Counted from the first letter of the stretch, positions 1 through 7,759 are shown. The stretch is DNA of 40,350 nt from Oscillospiraceae bacterium (GCA_015068445.1 SVKN01000015.1:1-40350), one strand, 5' to 3'. Numbers and translations: made by a program. Notes: a model not told the origin generated them from the letters alone.

Positions 1-1756
1 TGGCGGCGACGGTCTCCTCGCTCAGCTCGTCGCCATCGGCGGCGGCCAGCGTGGTCTCAGCCTGCGCCAGCGCCTCGGGGACGGGAGCCCAGCTCTCATC
101 GGTGTAATCGCCGCCGTCCTTGCTCTTCGCTTCGGCGATCGCGTCCTCCAGCGATTTCATCTCGGGGTAGACGTACTCGGCGGCCGAGCGGACGTAGGGA
201 GCCTCGACGGAGCCGCCGTCGGGGATCACGAGGCCGCCGCGCACGACCCACTGATTGAGGGCGTCGGATCCGACGCCGTACGGTTCGATCTCGACGGGGT
301 AGGCCTTCAGCACCTCGTTGAGCTTGTCGGCCAGACCCGTGTATTCATCGGCGGAGAAGGCGTTCAGATCGCCCTTGACGCCTTCCACGTAGTACAGACC
401 GCTCCTGTAGGCGGGCATGGACGCGCCCACGGGCTTGGGGTCCACCGTGTCGCCGGCGTTCAGCATGGCGGCGTCGCCGCTGAACCAGCTGTCATACAGG
501 TTGCCCATGGTCATATAGCCGGCCAGCAGACCGAAGCCGCGGGTGCGGTCCTCGGCCGTCAGGCCGCCGCGGGTGTAGCAGGAGGCGGACGCGCCGGCGT
601 GGAATCCGGCCAGACCGCCGATGATCGACATGCCCTGGGCGTAGGGCATGGGATCGGACTGGTCGGCGCTGCCGCGGACGGAGCCCAGCGAGCAGCAGTT
701 GGCCACGAGACCGCGGTTGTTCATGCCCGTGATGCCGCCGGCCTCGAACCAGCCGCCGCCGTTCTGAACGGTGCCCTCCAGCTCGACGTCGGTGACGCAG
801 TTGATGATCGCGCCCTTATAGAGGTAAGAGGTGACGCCGCCCGCCAGCAGGTTGCTCTGGCCGGGGTCCTGCAGCGCCCTGATGGAGCCCGTGACCGTGC
901 AGTGATCGATGACGCCGCCGGTCAGGTCCTCCTCGGTGTTGTCGCTGTTCGTCACGACAGCCGCCACGCCGGCGGCGGACAGGCCGATCTCACTGGTGAC
1001 GTTGATGCTGATGTCCTTGAGCGTCAGGTCGCGGATCGTGCCCTCCTCGCCCAGGATGGAGAAGAAGGCCCAGTAGCCCTCCACGTCGGCAGTCGCGGGC
1101 TCGCTGTCGGAGCCGACGGTCATGTGGGAGACCGTGTGGCCGTTGCCGTCAAAGGTGCCCTGGAACGCGTAAACATGCTCGCCGATGGGCGTCCACCGGA
1201 TCCCCGCCAGATCGAGGTCGGCGTCAAGCCGGACGAAGCGGCCCAGATAGTCGCCGCCCTCGGCCTCGGTCATGGAGACGGCGAAGGCCTGCAGCTGTTC
1301 CGTCGTTTCGATGGTCCAGGGATCGTCCTCCTCGCCCGTGCCGGAGGCGAAGAACGAGGGGTCGAAGTCCCTGGGCGGCTCGGGGGTCCAGCCGGTCGCG
1401 CGCTTCAGCGCCTCGTCCACGGCCTCCTTGATGCCGCGGCTGCTGGCCGTGGCGCCGGAGACCGCGTCCACGTCGGTGGAGCCGCCGGCGCGGATGGCCT
1501 CGATCATCTCGTTGAGCTCTGTTTCATAAACGACCCAGAAGTTCTCCCCGTCGTGGGAGACGGGCGTGACGGACCTGATGGCGCCGTCTTCGATGACGAC
1601 CTCCATTACCACGTCGCCGCCGTAGCCCTTGCCGGTGCCCTGATAGGTCCCATCGGCCCAGGCGCTCTCCTCCGCGGCCAGCGCGGCCCCGGGGAGCAGC
1701 GTCAGCGCCATCGCCAGCGCGAGCGTCAGCGACAGCAGTGATTTCATGTGCTTCAT
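1..1756 (-). CDS. Secreted FMN-binding / GLUG / FIVAR surface protein (C-terminus beyond window)
   Basis: The visible 585 residues begin with a Sec signal peptide (basic MKHMK, hydrophobic core, cleavage near ALA-A at residue 27). An FMN-binding domain follows at about 32-110 with the SGAT motif at 100-103, the flavin-attachment motif of the family. Residues ~125-430 are glycine-rich repeats typical of GLUG-type surface proteins (DGNGHTVSHM, GGITGMNNRG, GGLAGFHAG). The last ~50 visible residues (LEDAIAEAKSKDGGDYTDESW) fit a FIVAR module, common in cell-wall proteins. It therefore probably acts outside the cell, perhaps as a flavin-dependent electron carrier or adhesin (inference). The start has an AGGAG site 8-9 nt upstream. 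The gene runs off the left edge, so any sortase or SLH anchor cannot be seen. Its promoter and two iron-box-like palindromes suggest metal control. Confidence 0.85.
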   Translation of the reverse strand, partial: MKHMKSLLSLTLALAMALTLLPGAALAAEESAWADGTYQGTGKGYGGDVVMEVVIEDGAIRSVTPVSHDGENFWVVYETELNEMIEAIRAGGSTDVDAVSGATASSRGIKEAVDEALKRATGWTPEPPRDFDPSFFASGTGEEDDPWTIETTEQLQAFAVSMTEAEGGDYLGRFVRLDADLDLAGIRWTPIGEHVYAFQGTFDGNGHTVSHMTVGSDSEPATADVEGYWAFFSILGEEGTIRDLTLKDISINVTSEIGLSAAGVAAVVTNSDNTEEDLTGGVIDHCTVTGSIRALQDPGQSNLLAGGVTSYLYKGAIINCVTDVELEGTVQNGGGWFEAGGITGMNNRGLVANCCSLGSVRGSADQSDPMPYAQGMSIIGGLAGFHAGASASCYTRGGLTAEDRTRGFGLLAGYMTMGNLYDSWFSGDAAMLNAGDTVDPKPVGASMPAYRSGLYYVEGVKGDLNAFSADEYTGLADKLNEVLKAYPVEIEPYGVGSDALNQWVVRGGLVIPDGGSVEAPYVRSAAEYVYPEMKSLEDAIAEAKSKDGGDYTDESWAPVPEALAQAETTLAAADGDELSEETVAA

Positions 1757-1774
1757 GTGATTTCTCTCCTTTTC

Positions 1775-1792
1775 AGTTAGTTATGTCTAACT
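1775..1792. promoter_or_regulatory. Palindromic operator candidate, DtxR/IdeR-like (proximal)
   Basis: AGTTAG-6 nt-CTAACT is a perfect inverted repeat with 6-bp arms, lying just upstream of the ribosome site of the FMN-binding protein. The TTAG...CTAA core resembles boxes bound by iron-dependent DtxR/IdeR family repressors. A second, degenerate copy overlaps the -35 box at 1871-1888. The assignment to that family is inference. Confidence 0.45.
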
Positions 1793-1800
1793 CACAGCCG

Positions 1801-1847
1801 AAAAAAAGTCCGCTTCAGCGGACGGACGCAGCAGCCTCTCGTGCTGC
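1801..1847 (-). promoter_or_regulatory. Two leader hairpins, the second terminator-like (attenuator candidate)
   Basis: Reading leftward, the leader first folds GCAGC/GCTGC (1843-1847 with 1831-1835). It then folds GTCCGC-TGAA-GCGGAC (1823-1808), followed by seven U (1807-1801). This intrinsic-terminator shape lies between the promoter (1857-1886) and the start codon (1756), so it would act as an attenuator. The MFS gene upstream has its own terminator at 1914-1943, so this one is not needed there. Confidence 0.5.
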
Positions 1848-1856
1848 CGCTCGTTA

Positions 1857-1886
1857 TTTATATCACAGAAAGTTAGCATAAGTCAA
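1857..1886 (-). promoter_or_regulatory. Promoter of FMN-binding protein gene
   Basis: On the minus strand TTGACT (1886-1881), an 18-bp spacer and TATAAA (1862-1857) form a sigma-A promoter. The -35 box lies inside the distal copy of the iron-box-like palindrome. Confidence 0.65.
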
Positions 1887-1888
1887 CT
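1871..1888. promoter_or_regulatory. Degenerate second copy of the DtxR-like box over the -35
   Basis: AGTTAG-CATAAG-TCAACT keeps the 6-6-6 layout and one perfect half-site (AGTTAG) of the box at 1775-1792. It covers the -35 hexamer, so bound repressor would block RNA polymerase. The regulator is not in the window. Confidence 0.4.
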
Positions 1889-1913
1889 CGTTCTTGTAAG
1901 CCATGTGAACAAA

Positions 1914-1943
1914 AAACGGGACCGCAGCTTTGCCGCGGTCCCG
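1914..1943 (-). terminator. Terminator of the first MFS gene
   Basis: On the minus strand CGGGACCGC pairs with GCGGTCCCG across a short loop and is followed by a TTTTTTG run, just after the MFS stop codon at 1960. Confidence 0.8.
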
Positions 1944-1959
1944 AATGGATCATGCGCGA

Positions 1960-3159
1960 TCAGTTGGACTTTTCCTTCTTGTAGCGGTTGACGTACGCCA
2001 GAGAGATGCAGCTGGCCACGGCAAAGGTGCCGAAGGCGAGGAAGAAGGGGAGCATCACGTTGGCGTCGTAGATCAGACCGGCGAACAGCGCGCCGAAGAT
2101 GCCGCCCAGGGAGTTCATGGACTGGTAGAAGCCCATGACCTGGTTGGAGGTCTCGGGGGTGGCGCGGTTGGCGGTCAGGTTCTGCATCAGCGGCAGGCGG
2201 ATGGCGTTGAAGGTGAAGAACACCACGTCGGCGATGACGAAGGCCATCAGGCTGCGGAAGGGGATGACAATGAACAGCGTCGCGGTGCTCAGCAGCATGA
2301 TGGGCAGGAACGTCTTGTTGGTGTCGGTCTTGCGGACCAGCCACAGGCAGATCGTGGAGTTGCAGATCAGGCTGACCACGGCGATGATGGCCTTGAAGAT
2401 GCCGTTATAGGCCGAGGACAGATGGAACTGATCCTTGATGTAGTAGTTGAAGCACTGCTCGAAGGAGTTCTGGCCGATGGCGGACACGGCGATGATCAGG
2501 AAGATCAGCGCCAGCATCGGAGTCATGAACGTCCGCGCCGCGGCAAAGGCGGAGAACGGGTTGGCCTCGCGGATGCTCAGGGGCTTTTCGGGCTTGTGCT
2601 TGAAGGGGGTGTCGTCCACGCAGACGAAGTAGAAGATGACGCCGCAGGTGGACAGCACGATGACCTGGGCGATGAACGCCGCGTTGACGGAGATCAGGCC
2701 CAGCATGCCGCCGATGAAGTAGCCGCAGGCGCCCGCCACGTTCTGGATTGTCACCATGACGGTCAGGTTCTGGCCGCGGACCTTGGCGTCCGGGGAGGTG
2801 TTGACCACGTAGTTGGAAAACGCCGTGAACACGCCGCCCGTGAAGATGCCGGCGAACATGCGGCCCGCCACCACCTGGACCTCGCTCTGGGCGGAGCCGA
2901 AGATGATCTGGCCGATGGCATAGCCGATGCCGCAGAACATCATGATGCGCTTGGTGGGGATGTAGCCGCACAGCTTGCCCCAGAAGGGGGAGAACAGGAA
3001 GTTGACCATCATCATCGCGGCCAGCGCCACGCCGAACATGGAGCTGTCGAGACCGCGCTCGACGATCAGCGTCGGGGTCACCGGATGGGCGAAGCTGGCG
3101 GCCATGTTGAACGCGACCATCACGGTGAAAAACAGGGTGAGTTTCTTTTTGTCGTTCAT
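1960..3159 (-). CDS. MFS transporter (paralogue 1)
   Basis: A 399-residue, strongly hydrophobic protein with the 12-helix layout of the Major Facilitator Superfamily. The loop after the second helix (FSPFWGKLCGYIPTKR) is a motif-A-like signature, and the N-terminal HPVTPTLIVERGLDSSMFG block is shared almost unchanged with the gene at 3303. The substrate cannot be told; such carriers often export drugs or metabolites. The start MNDKKK is chosen because the longer frame would begin inside the neighbour's terminator; with this start both paralogues have exactly 399 residues. An AAAGGAG site lies 14 nt upstream, which is rather far. It has its own promoter (3203-3231), so the pair is not a simple operon. 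Confidence 0.88.
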   Translation of the reverse strand: MNDKKKLTLFFTVMVAFNMAASFAHPVTPTLIVERGLDSSMFGVALAAMMMVNFLFSPFWGKLCGYIPTKRIMMFCGIGYAIGQIIFGSAQSEVQVVAGRMFAGIFTGGVFTAFSNYVVNTSPDAKVRGQNLTVMVTIQNVAGACGYFIGGMLGLISVNAAFIAQVIVLSTCGVIFYFVCVDDTPFKHKPEKPLSIREANPFSAFAAARTFMTPMLALIFLIIAVSAIGQNSFEQCFNYYIKDQFHLSSAYNGIFKAIIAVVSLICNSTICLWLVRKTDTNKTFLPIMLLSTATLFIVIPFRSLMAFVIADVVFFTFNAIRLPLMQNLTANRATPETSNQVMGFYQSMNSLGGIFGALFAGLIYDANVMLPFFLAFGTFAVASCISLAYVNRYKKEKSN

Positions 3160-3202
3160 TTTCGGGGTTTTTTCTCCTTTGGGTTTATTTGATCCACGAA
3201 AG

Positions 3203-3231
3203 ATTATACCCTTATATAATATAAAATGCAA
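3203..3231 (-). promoter_or_regulatory. Promoter of MFS paralogue 1
   Basis: TTGCAT (3231-3226), 17-bp spacer, TATAAT (3208-3203) on the minus strand. The same hexamers and spacing occur before paralogue 2. Confidence 0.75.
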
Positions 3232-3233
3232 GA

Positions 3234-3271
3234 CAAAAAACGCCCCTTGAGTGGACTCAAAGGGCATTTTT
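3234..3271 (-). terminator. Terminator of MFS paralogue 2
   Basis: The minus-strand stem GCCCTTTGAGT/ACTCAAGGGGC has one mismatch, a 2-nt apex and a following GTTTTTTG run. It separates the two MFS genes. Confidence 0.75.
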
Positions 3272-3302
3272 CATATAAAATATCGTGATGGTAAGATGCG
3301 GC

Positions 3303-4502
3303 TTACGCGCCGCGCTCCTTTGTATATTTTTTCACATAAACCGCGGAGATCATGCACGCCGCCGCGAAGGCGATGAAGGCGAGGATGAAGGGCAGCATCA
3401 CGTTGAGGTCGTAAATCAGTCCGGCGAACAGCGCGCCGAAAATGCCGCCCAGGGAGCTCATGGACTGGTAGAAGCCCATGACGGCGTTGCTGTTGTCCGG
3501 GCTGGTGCGCATGGAGCACATGTTCTGCAGCAGCGGCATGCGCAGCGCGTTCAGCACTGAAAACAGCACGTAAATGATCACGAAGGCCGGCAGCGTGTTC
3601 CACAGCAGCACCACGCCCAGGGACGCGGCGGCCGCCGCCATCACGGGCAGAAACGTGCGGTTGACGTCTGTCTTCGACACCAGGCGCAGGCTCACCGTGG
3701 TGTTGGTCAGCAGCGTCAGCGCCGCGATGACGCCCTTGAACACGCCGTTGTAGGCCGAGCTCAGGCCGAACTGGTCCTTGATGTAGTAGTTGAAGCACTG
3801 ATCGAAGGCCGTCTGTCCCACGCCTGCCACGGCGACGATGATGAAGATCAGCCCCAGCATCGGCGTCATGAAGCTCCGCGCCGACAGGAACGCCGAGAAG
3901 GGGTTGACGGCCCGCGCCGTCAGCGGCTCGTCAGGCCGCACCTTGAAGGGCGTGTCGTCCAGACAGACGGAGTAGAGCCCAACGCCCACGAGGATGATCA
4001 GCACCACCTGGGCCGTAAAGGACGCCCGCAGGGAGATGAGCCCCAGCAGCCCGCCGATGAAGAAACCCACGGCGGACGCCACGTTCTGCACCGTCACCAT
4101 CACCGTCAGGTTTCGCCCCTTCGCCGCCGGGTCGCCGGAGACGTTGCAGACGTAGTTGAGGATGGCCGTGTAAACGCCGGAGCCGAAGATGCCGGCCAGC
4201 GCGCGTCCGACGATCACCTGGATCTCGGAGTACGACGAGCCGAAGATGGCCTGGGCCGCCGCGTGACCGAACAGGCAGATCAGCACGATCCGCTTGGTGG
4301 GCACGTAGCCGCACAGCTTGCCCCAGAAGGGCGCGAACAGGAAATAGGTCGTTGTCATGGCGGCCATGGCGACGCCGAACATCGAGCTGTCCAGATGGCG
4401 CTCGACGATCAGCGTCGGCGTCACCGGGTGGGCAAAGTTGGACGTCATGTTGTACATGGCCAGCAGGGCGAAAAACGCCGTCAGCCGTTTGCGGTCGATC
4501 AT
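3303..4502 (-). CDS. MFS transporter (paralogue 2)
   Basis: A 399-residue twelve-helix MFS carrier, collinear with the gene at 1960-3159. Shared blocks include HPVTPTLIVER, WGKLCGYVPTKRI, CFNYYIKDQFGLSSAYNG and GFYQSMSSLGGIFGALFAGLIYD. A tandem duplication followed by divergence explains the pair. It starts at MIDRKR with AAAAGGAG 11 nt upstream. The substrate is unknown; no regulator sits beside it. The conserved N-terminal half and variable loops suggest the two copies may differ in substrate or expression (inference). Confidence 0.9.
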   Translation of the reverse strand: MIDRKRLTAFFALLAMYNMTSNFAHPVTPTLIVERHLDSSMFGVAMAAMTTTYFLFAPFWGKLCGYVPTKRIVLICLFGHAAAQAIFGSSYSEIQVIVGRALAGIFGSGVYTAILNYVCNVSGDPAAKGRNLTVMVTVQNVASAVGFFIGGLLGLISLRASFTAQVVLIILVGVGLYSVCLDDTPFKVRPDEPLTARAVNPFSAFLSARSFMTPMLGLIFIIVAVAGVGQTAFDQCFNYYIKDQFGLSSAYNGVFKGVIAALTLLTNTTVSLRLVSKTDVNRTFLPVMAAAAASLGVVLLWNTLPAFVIIYVLFSVLNALRMPLLQNMCSMRTSPDNSNAVMGFYQSMSSLGGIFGALFAGLIYDLNVMLPFILAFIAFAAACMISAVYVKKYTKERGA

Positions 4503-4539
4503 GTCAGGAGCAGCTCCTTTTTTCTCTTATACGCGAACG

Positions 4540-4568
4540 ATTATACGCCTAATTGTCAGCAAATGCAA
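4540..4568 (-). promoter_or_regulatory. Promoter of MFS paralogue 2
   Basis: TTGCAT (4568-4563), 17-bp spacer, TATAAT (4545-4540), the same hexamers as the promoter of paralogue 1. Confidence 0.75.
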
Positions 4569-4606
4569 CGGCCGCGCTTTAAAGGACTGAAGCGGGAGGC
4601 GTACCG

Positions 4607-4635
4607 TTGCGGAAATGACTATGATATGGTAGTAT
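4607..4635 (+). promoter_or_regulatory. Possible promoter of the AAA/J-like/HIRAN module
   Basis: TTGCGG, 17-bp spacer, TAGTAT, just upstream of the module. The -35 is poor, so this is a moderate guess; AT-rich sequence continues past the -10. Confidence 0.4.
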
Positions 4636-4668
4636 TATAAAAGAAAAACAGCTTTCAGAGGCGGTGCC

Positions 4669-4737
4669 ATGATGAACGACGTTCAACAGCGCGCAGCGGC
4701 AAAGCGCTTTATGCTTGAATCATCAGCCACGAGGTGA
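4669..4737 (+). CDS. Short leader ORF (22 aa) before the AAA+ gene
   Basis: An ATGATG start with an AGAGGCGG site opens a 22-codon frame (MMNDVQQRAAAKRFM...) whose TGA lies 4 nt before the ATG of the AAA+ gene. Its stop overlaps that gene's GAGGTGA ribosome site. It could be a translated leader coupling ribosome flow into the module, or the stub of a deleted gene. The VQQRAAAKRF stretch loosely recalls N-termini of large type II/IIG DNA methyltransferases. That resemblance is from memory and weak. Confidence 0.3.
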   Translation: MMNDVQQRAAAKRFMLESSATR

Positions 4738-4741
4738 CCAA

Positions 4742-6295
4742 ATGGAGAAATATACGGAGATCAAGGCAGAGCTCAAAAGTTTTACAGCCTTCTTGCATGA
4801 CGCGCTCCCGGATAGTGAGTTCGGCAATGCACCCACGCTGTACTATATTTCGGCAGCCTTGAAAATATGGGGAAGCAATGTTCTTTACTCGCCGGACTAC
4901 GGCACCCTTCTTTCCTGCGTTGCAGATACCAACTACACAATAGAGCAGGTCGTCACCGCGATGAGCTGCTGCAGCGATCCAGAGCGCAAACTCATGGTGC
5001 CGGATTTCTTTGAGCGGTTAGTAGAACGTGATAAGCAGACGGGCGGGAACTTGGCGCAATCGTGCGTAGAAAAGTTGAACGCGCTGCTGGCAGCCACGGC
5101 CATGATAAACGGTGATTTTACGGTTGAAGAAGCAAACTGCCTCTCGGGAATTATGGCAGAGCTCTCCAACTATGCTTCGGCCGCAGGTGTCACAATTGAC
5201 GCGTCACCGGATAACCATGCGAAGATTACCGAAAAGAATGAGAGCAGCTATCTCCAAAATGATGCACTGGTAAAAGCCGCTCAGGAACGTACCGTCCAGA
5301 AGAAAAATGAACAGCAAGCCGCTCCTTCCGGCGAAGTCACGATTCCCGTAACAATCAATGTGAACCTGACCGCATCGGATGGCAGCACGGCGCAATCTAT
5401 CAACACTCAGGCAGCACCGCCGGAGGAGGCTCCGACCATGACACAAGTTCCCCAGGGAAAGGACAAAGAAACGCTGGAATCCCTTCTGGCCGAGCTTGAT
5501 GACCTTGTTGGGCTCAGTGGAGTCAAGCAGGATGTCCATAGCCTGATGAATTTCATCAAGGTGACAAAAATCCGGGAACAGCGCGGGATGCGTGTCCCGA
5601 CGATTTCCTATCACCTTGTGTTTACGGGGAATCCCGGAACCGGTAAGACTACCGTGGCGCGTCTGGTCGCTAAGCTATACTACCAGATGGGTATCCTTCC
5701 TCAAGGCCAGCTCGTGGAAACTGACCGCAGTAGTCTTGTAGCAGGATATCTCGGTCAGACCGCAATTAAAACACAGAAGGTCATCCAGCAGGCAATGGGC
5801 GGTGTTCTGTTTATCGATGAAGCGTATTCCCTTGCAGGAGAAACAGATGACAGTTACGGGAAGGAAGCAATCGAGACCATCCTCAAGGCAATGGAAGACC
5901 ACCGTGATGAGCTGGTAGTCATCGTTGCGGGCTACACAGAACTGATGCATAAGTTTATTGAGTCGAATCCCGGCCTATCGTCCCGCTTCAGTAAATACTT
6001 TGAATTTCCGGATTACTCAGGAGCGGAGCTGCTCTCTATCTTCAAGGGCTTCTGTACGAAAAATGGATATGCGCTCGATGAGGCCGCTGCTGCTATGCTC
6101 AGAGCTCATTTTGAGAACCTCTTTGATGCCAGAGATGAGCACTTTGGCAATGCTCGCACGGCGCGGAACATCTTTGAAAAGGCAATCAATGCTCAGGCTG
6201 ACCGAATTGCAAACATTCAGAATATCTCTGATTCTGACCTGGAGCTTATCACAACTGAGGACATCACCGCCGCTATAGGAGGTGCTGCACTATGA
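4742..6295 (+). CDS. AAA+ ATPase, CbbX/SpoVK (CbxX/CfqX) type, with TerB-like N-terminal region
   Basis: A 517-residue protein. Residues ~1-150 are helical with a TerB-like stretch (LLAATAMINGDFTVEEANCLS). A low-complexity linker (~155-240) follows. From ~245 comes a CbbX-type AAA+ domain: Walker A GNPGTGKTT at 296-304, pore-loop-like LVAGYLGQTA, Walker B GVLFIDEA at 354-361, sensor-1 region VVIVAGYTE, and NPGLSSRF carrying the arginine finger near 415. Relatives remodel protein complexes (RuBisCO activase CbbX; SpoVK; EccA of type VII secretion), so a chaperone or threading role is likely; its target is unknown. The ATG at 4742 is chosen over an upstream TTG because GAGGTGA sits at good distance. 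Its stop overlaps the next gene by ATGA. GC is clearly below its neighbours, suggesting transfer. Confidence 0.9.
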   Translation: MEKYTEIKAELKSFTAFLHDALPDSEFGNAPTLYYISAALKIWGSNVLYSPDYGTLLSCVADTNYTIEQVVTAMSCCSDPERKLMVPDFFERLVERDKQTGGNLAQSCVEKLNALLAATAMINGDFTVEEANCLSGIMAELSNYASAAGVTIDASPDNHAKITEKNESSYLQNDALVKAAQERTVQKKNEQQAAPSGEVTIPVTINVNLTASDGSTAQSINTQAAPPEEAPTMTQVPQGKDKETLESLLAELDDLVGLSGVKQDVHSLMNFIKVTKIREQRGMRVPTISYHLVFTGNPGTGKTTVARLVAKLYYQMGILPQGQLVETDRSSLVAGYLGQTAIKTQKVIQQAMGGVLFIDEAYSLAGETDDSYGKEAIETILKAMEDHRDELVVIVAGYTELMHKFIESNPGLSSRFSKYFEFPDYSGAELLSIFKGFCTKNGYALDEAAAAMLRAHFENLFDARDEHFGNARTARNIFEKAINAQADRIANIQNISDSDLELITTEDITAAIGGAAL

Positions 6296-7200
6296 GAAAC
6301 CAAACATTCTACGACTGGCTGATACGGGAAGTTGCCACCAGCCGCATGGCTTTGGTCGGCTTGTATGAAAAAAAGGACAAGCTGCTCTATGTGGAAGCCC
6401 CGCCCCTGCGCCAGCGCTACATGGAAACAATCGGCATTTACGAAGAAAGTGTACTGGCCGCAGAGCTTGAAGTTTCCATGCTGCGACGAAAAGTTGAGAT
6501 GATTCAAATCGCCATCAATCGCCGGGAGCCTGTTGATTTGGAAGCGATTGATACTGCCATCGAAGCAGAAAGGGCTAAGGTCGTTTCTGATGTTGAGGCA
6601 GGAGATAAAACGCTGCATGAGCTGCCGCAGCTCTCAGAGCAGGAAGAACACACGCTTCAAAGGCAGCACCGCGAAATCACGGCAGCATTTCATCCCGCTA
6701 TGAATCCTGATATTACGGAGGCTCAGAAGAAGCTTTATGAGAAGGCTCAAGATGCCTACCGGCTTCAGGACGTTGAGGCAATGAAGCTGATTTACGATAT
6801 GCTGTTCGCTCCTGCGGATGTTTCAGCCGTCAGCGTATCGCCGGACAGGATGCCATACGGCACAGCAGAGCGCCGAGAGGAATACCGTGAGATTGCATCT
6901 GCTCTTTCTACGGACTACAAACTTGCAAAGCAGCTATATCCGTTTTTTATGCCGCTGGAAGAAGACTCCGTCATCCGGTCATCCTTAGACGGTTATGACG
7001 CGCAGCGCAGGGCTGTCGAGGAGGAGATAGCCAGCATCCGGGCGGGCTTCCCGTTCAATGCTGTCGCCACACTCAACGACAAAGCCAAAACAGAAGAATA
7101 CTTGGCAGAGCTCCGCGTCCGGGCAAAGCGCTGTGAGATCGAAAAGGCGGAGCTTGAGCGTCAAATTTCGACACTTACAAAAGGTGCAGTAAATGGCTGA
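6292..7200 (+). CDS. Coiled-coil protein with degenerate J-domain-like segment
   Basis: A 302-residue soluble protein not matched to a named family. Residues ~41-75 and ~236-295 have heptad-rich coiled-coil character. The middle (~122-172) reads like helices II-III of a J domain: QRQHREITAAF, then HPAMNP, then a helix rich in A, E and K. The HPD tripeptide that stimulates Hsp70 ATPase is HPA here (134-136), so classical Hsp70 activation is unlikely. It is translationally coupled to the AAA+ gene (ATGA overlap at 6292) and overlaps the HIRAN gene by 8 bp. It may be an adaptor or substrate-recognition subunit of the ATPase (inference). GC and codon use match the module, not the flanks. Confidence 0.75.
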   Translation: MRNQTFYDWLIREVATSRMALVGLYEKKDKLLYVEAPPLRQRYMETIGIYEESVLAAELEVSMLRRKVEMIQIAINRREPVDLEAIDTAIEAERAKVVSDVEAGDKTLHELPQLSEQEEHTLQRQHREITAAFHPAMNPDITEAQKKLYEKAQDAYRLQDVEAMKLIYDMLFAPADVSAVSVSPDRMPYGTAERREEYREIASALSTDYKLAKQLYPFFMPLEEDSVIRSSLDGYDAQRRAVEEEIASIRAGFPFNAVATLNDKAKTEEYLAELRVRAKRCEIEKAELERQISTLTKGAVNG

Positions 7201-7639
7201 TTACAAAATTCAAGAGGCCGGAAAGCCTCTGCGTTCCGGATATTTTGACAGGGACGCATTTCGGCAAAAGAGCCGTTCCATACTCGTGCTGAAAACAGCC
7301 GTTGCAGGGCTCTATTTCCATGTTGACAATAACAGCGATGAAGGACGAAATCTGCTCGAAGAGCTCACGCCTGGAACGGAGCTTCACTTGTTTCGAGATA
7401 CGGAAAATGAACACGACCAGTGGGCCATATCCGTCTACACAACGGATGATCGGGAATTGGGCTATGTGACACGCTTCAAAAACGAGACCATTGCAAGGCT
7501 GATGGACTATGGTAAGGTATTCCACGCTTATGTAGATGAGCCTCCAGAGCCACCGAAGAACGCTACAGAGGCACGACGCACACGAGCACCGACCGAGAAT
7601 TATAAGCTGCCTTTTTCAATCTACATGGACGATAACTGA
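7193..7639 (+). CDS. Stand-alone HIRAN domain protein
   Basis: A 148-residue protein in which residues ~32-115 match the HIRAN fold pattern: LKTAVAGLYFH, then GTELHLFRDTENEHDQWAISVY, then ELGYVTRFKNETIARLMDYG. HIRAN domains occur in Rad5/HLTF-type repair proteins, where they bind 3' single-stranded DNA ends, and as lone proteins in bacteria and phages. The C-terminal ~30 residues are basic/proline-rich and probably disordered. It is the last gene of the module, overlapping its predecessor by 8 bp. DNA-end recognition is inferred from the family. No nuclease or helicase gene is adjacent. Confidence 0.85.
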   Translation: MADYKIQEAGKPLRSGYFDRDAFRQKSRSILVLKTAVAGLYFHVDNNSDEGRNLLEELTPGTELHLFRDTENEHDQWAISVYTTDDRELGYVTRFKNETIARLMDYGKVFHAYVDEPPEPPKNATEARRTRAPTENYKLPFSIYMDDN

Positions 7640-7751
7640 CCGCCATACTGTTTAATAATTCCCTGAGCCAGCCGCACTGGAGCCCAGATTTGATACGGGT
7701 AGTAGCGTCGGTACCTGAAATTGACAGAGGCAGAGAACGCATATAGGCAGA
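7640..7751. other. Unexplained segment at the right edge of the AAA/HIRAN module
   Basis: About 110 bp of low-GC sequence follow the HIRAN stop. The minus strand reads open and protein-like (NFRYRRYYPYQIWAPV) up to a stop near 7637, but it has no start codon or ribosome site. It may be a gene remnant or the conserved end of an inserted element. No inverted repeat typical of an insertion sequence was seen. Confidence 0.3.
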
Positions 7752-7759
7752 AAGACCAC

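Noticed and set aside
599-1741. Long plus-strand open frame opposite the FMN-binding protein gene
   Set aside because: Rich in A, G, D, V and R, with no ribosome site or domain; it is the antisense shadow of a high-GC gene with a signal peptide and clear domains.
3160-3267. 36-codon N-terminal extension of the first MFS gene
   Set aside because: It would begin inside the upstream gene's terminator and before its own promoter, and would break the equal length of the paralogues.
4715-4741. TTG start for the AAA+ gene
   Set aside because: The ATG at 4742 has a GAGGTGA site at the right distance; the TTG has none.
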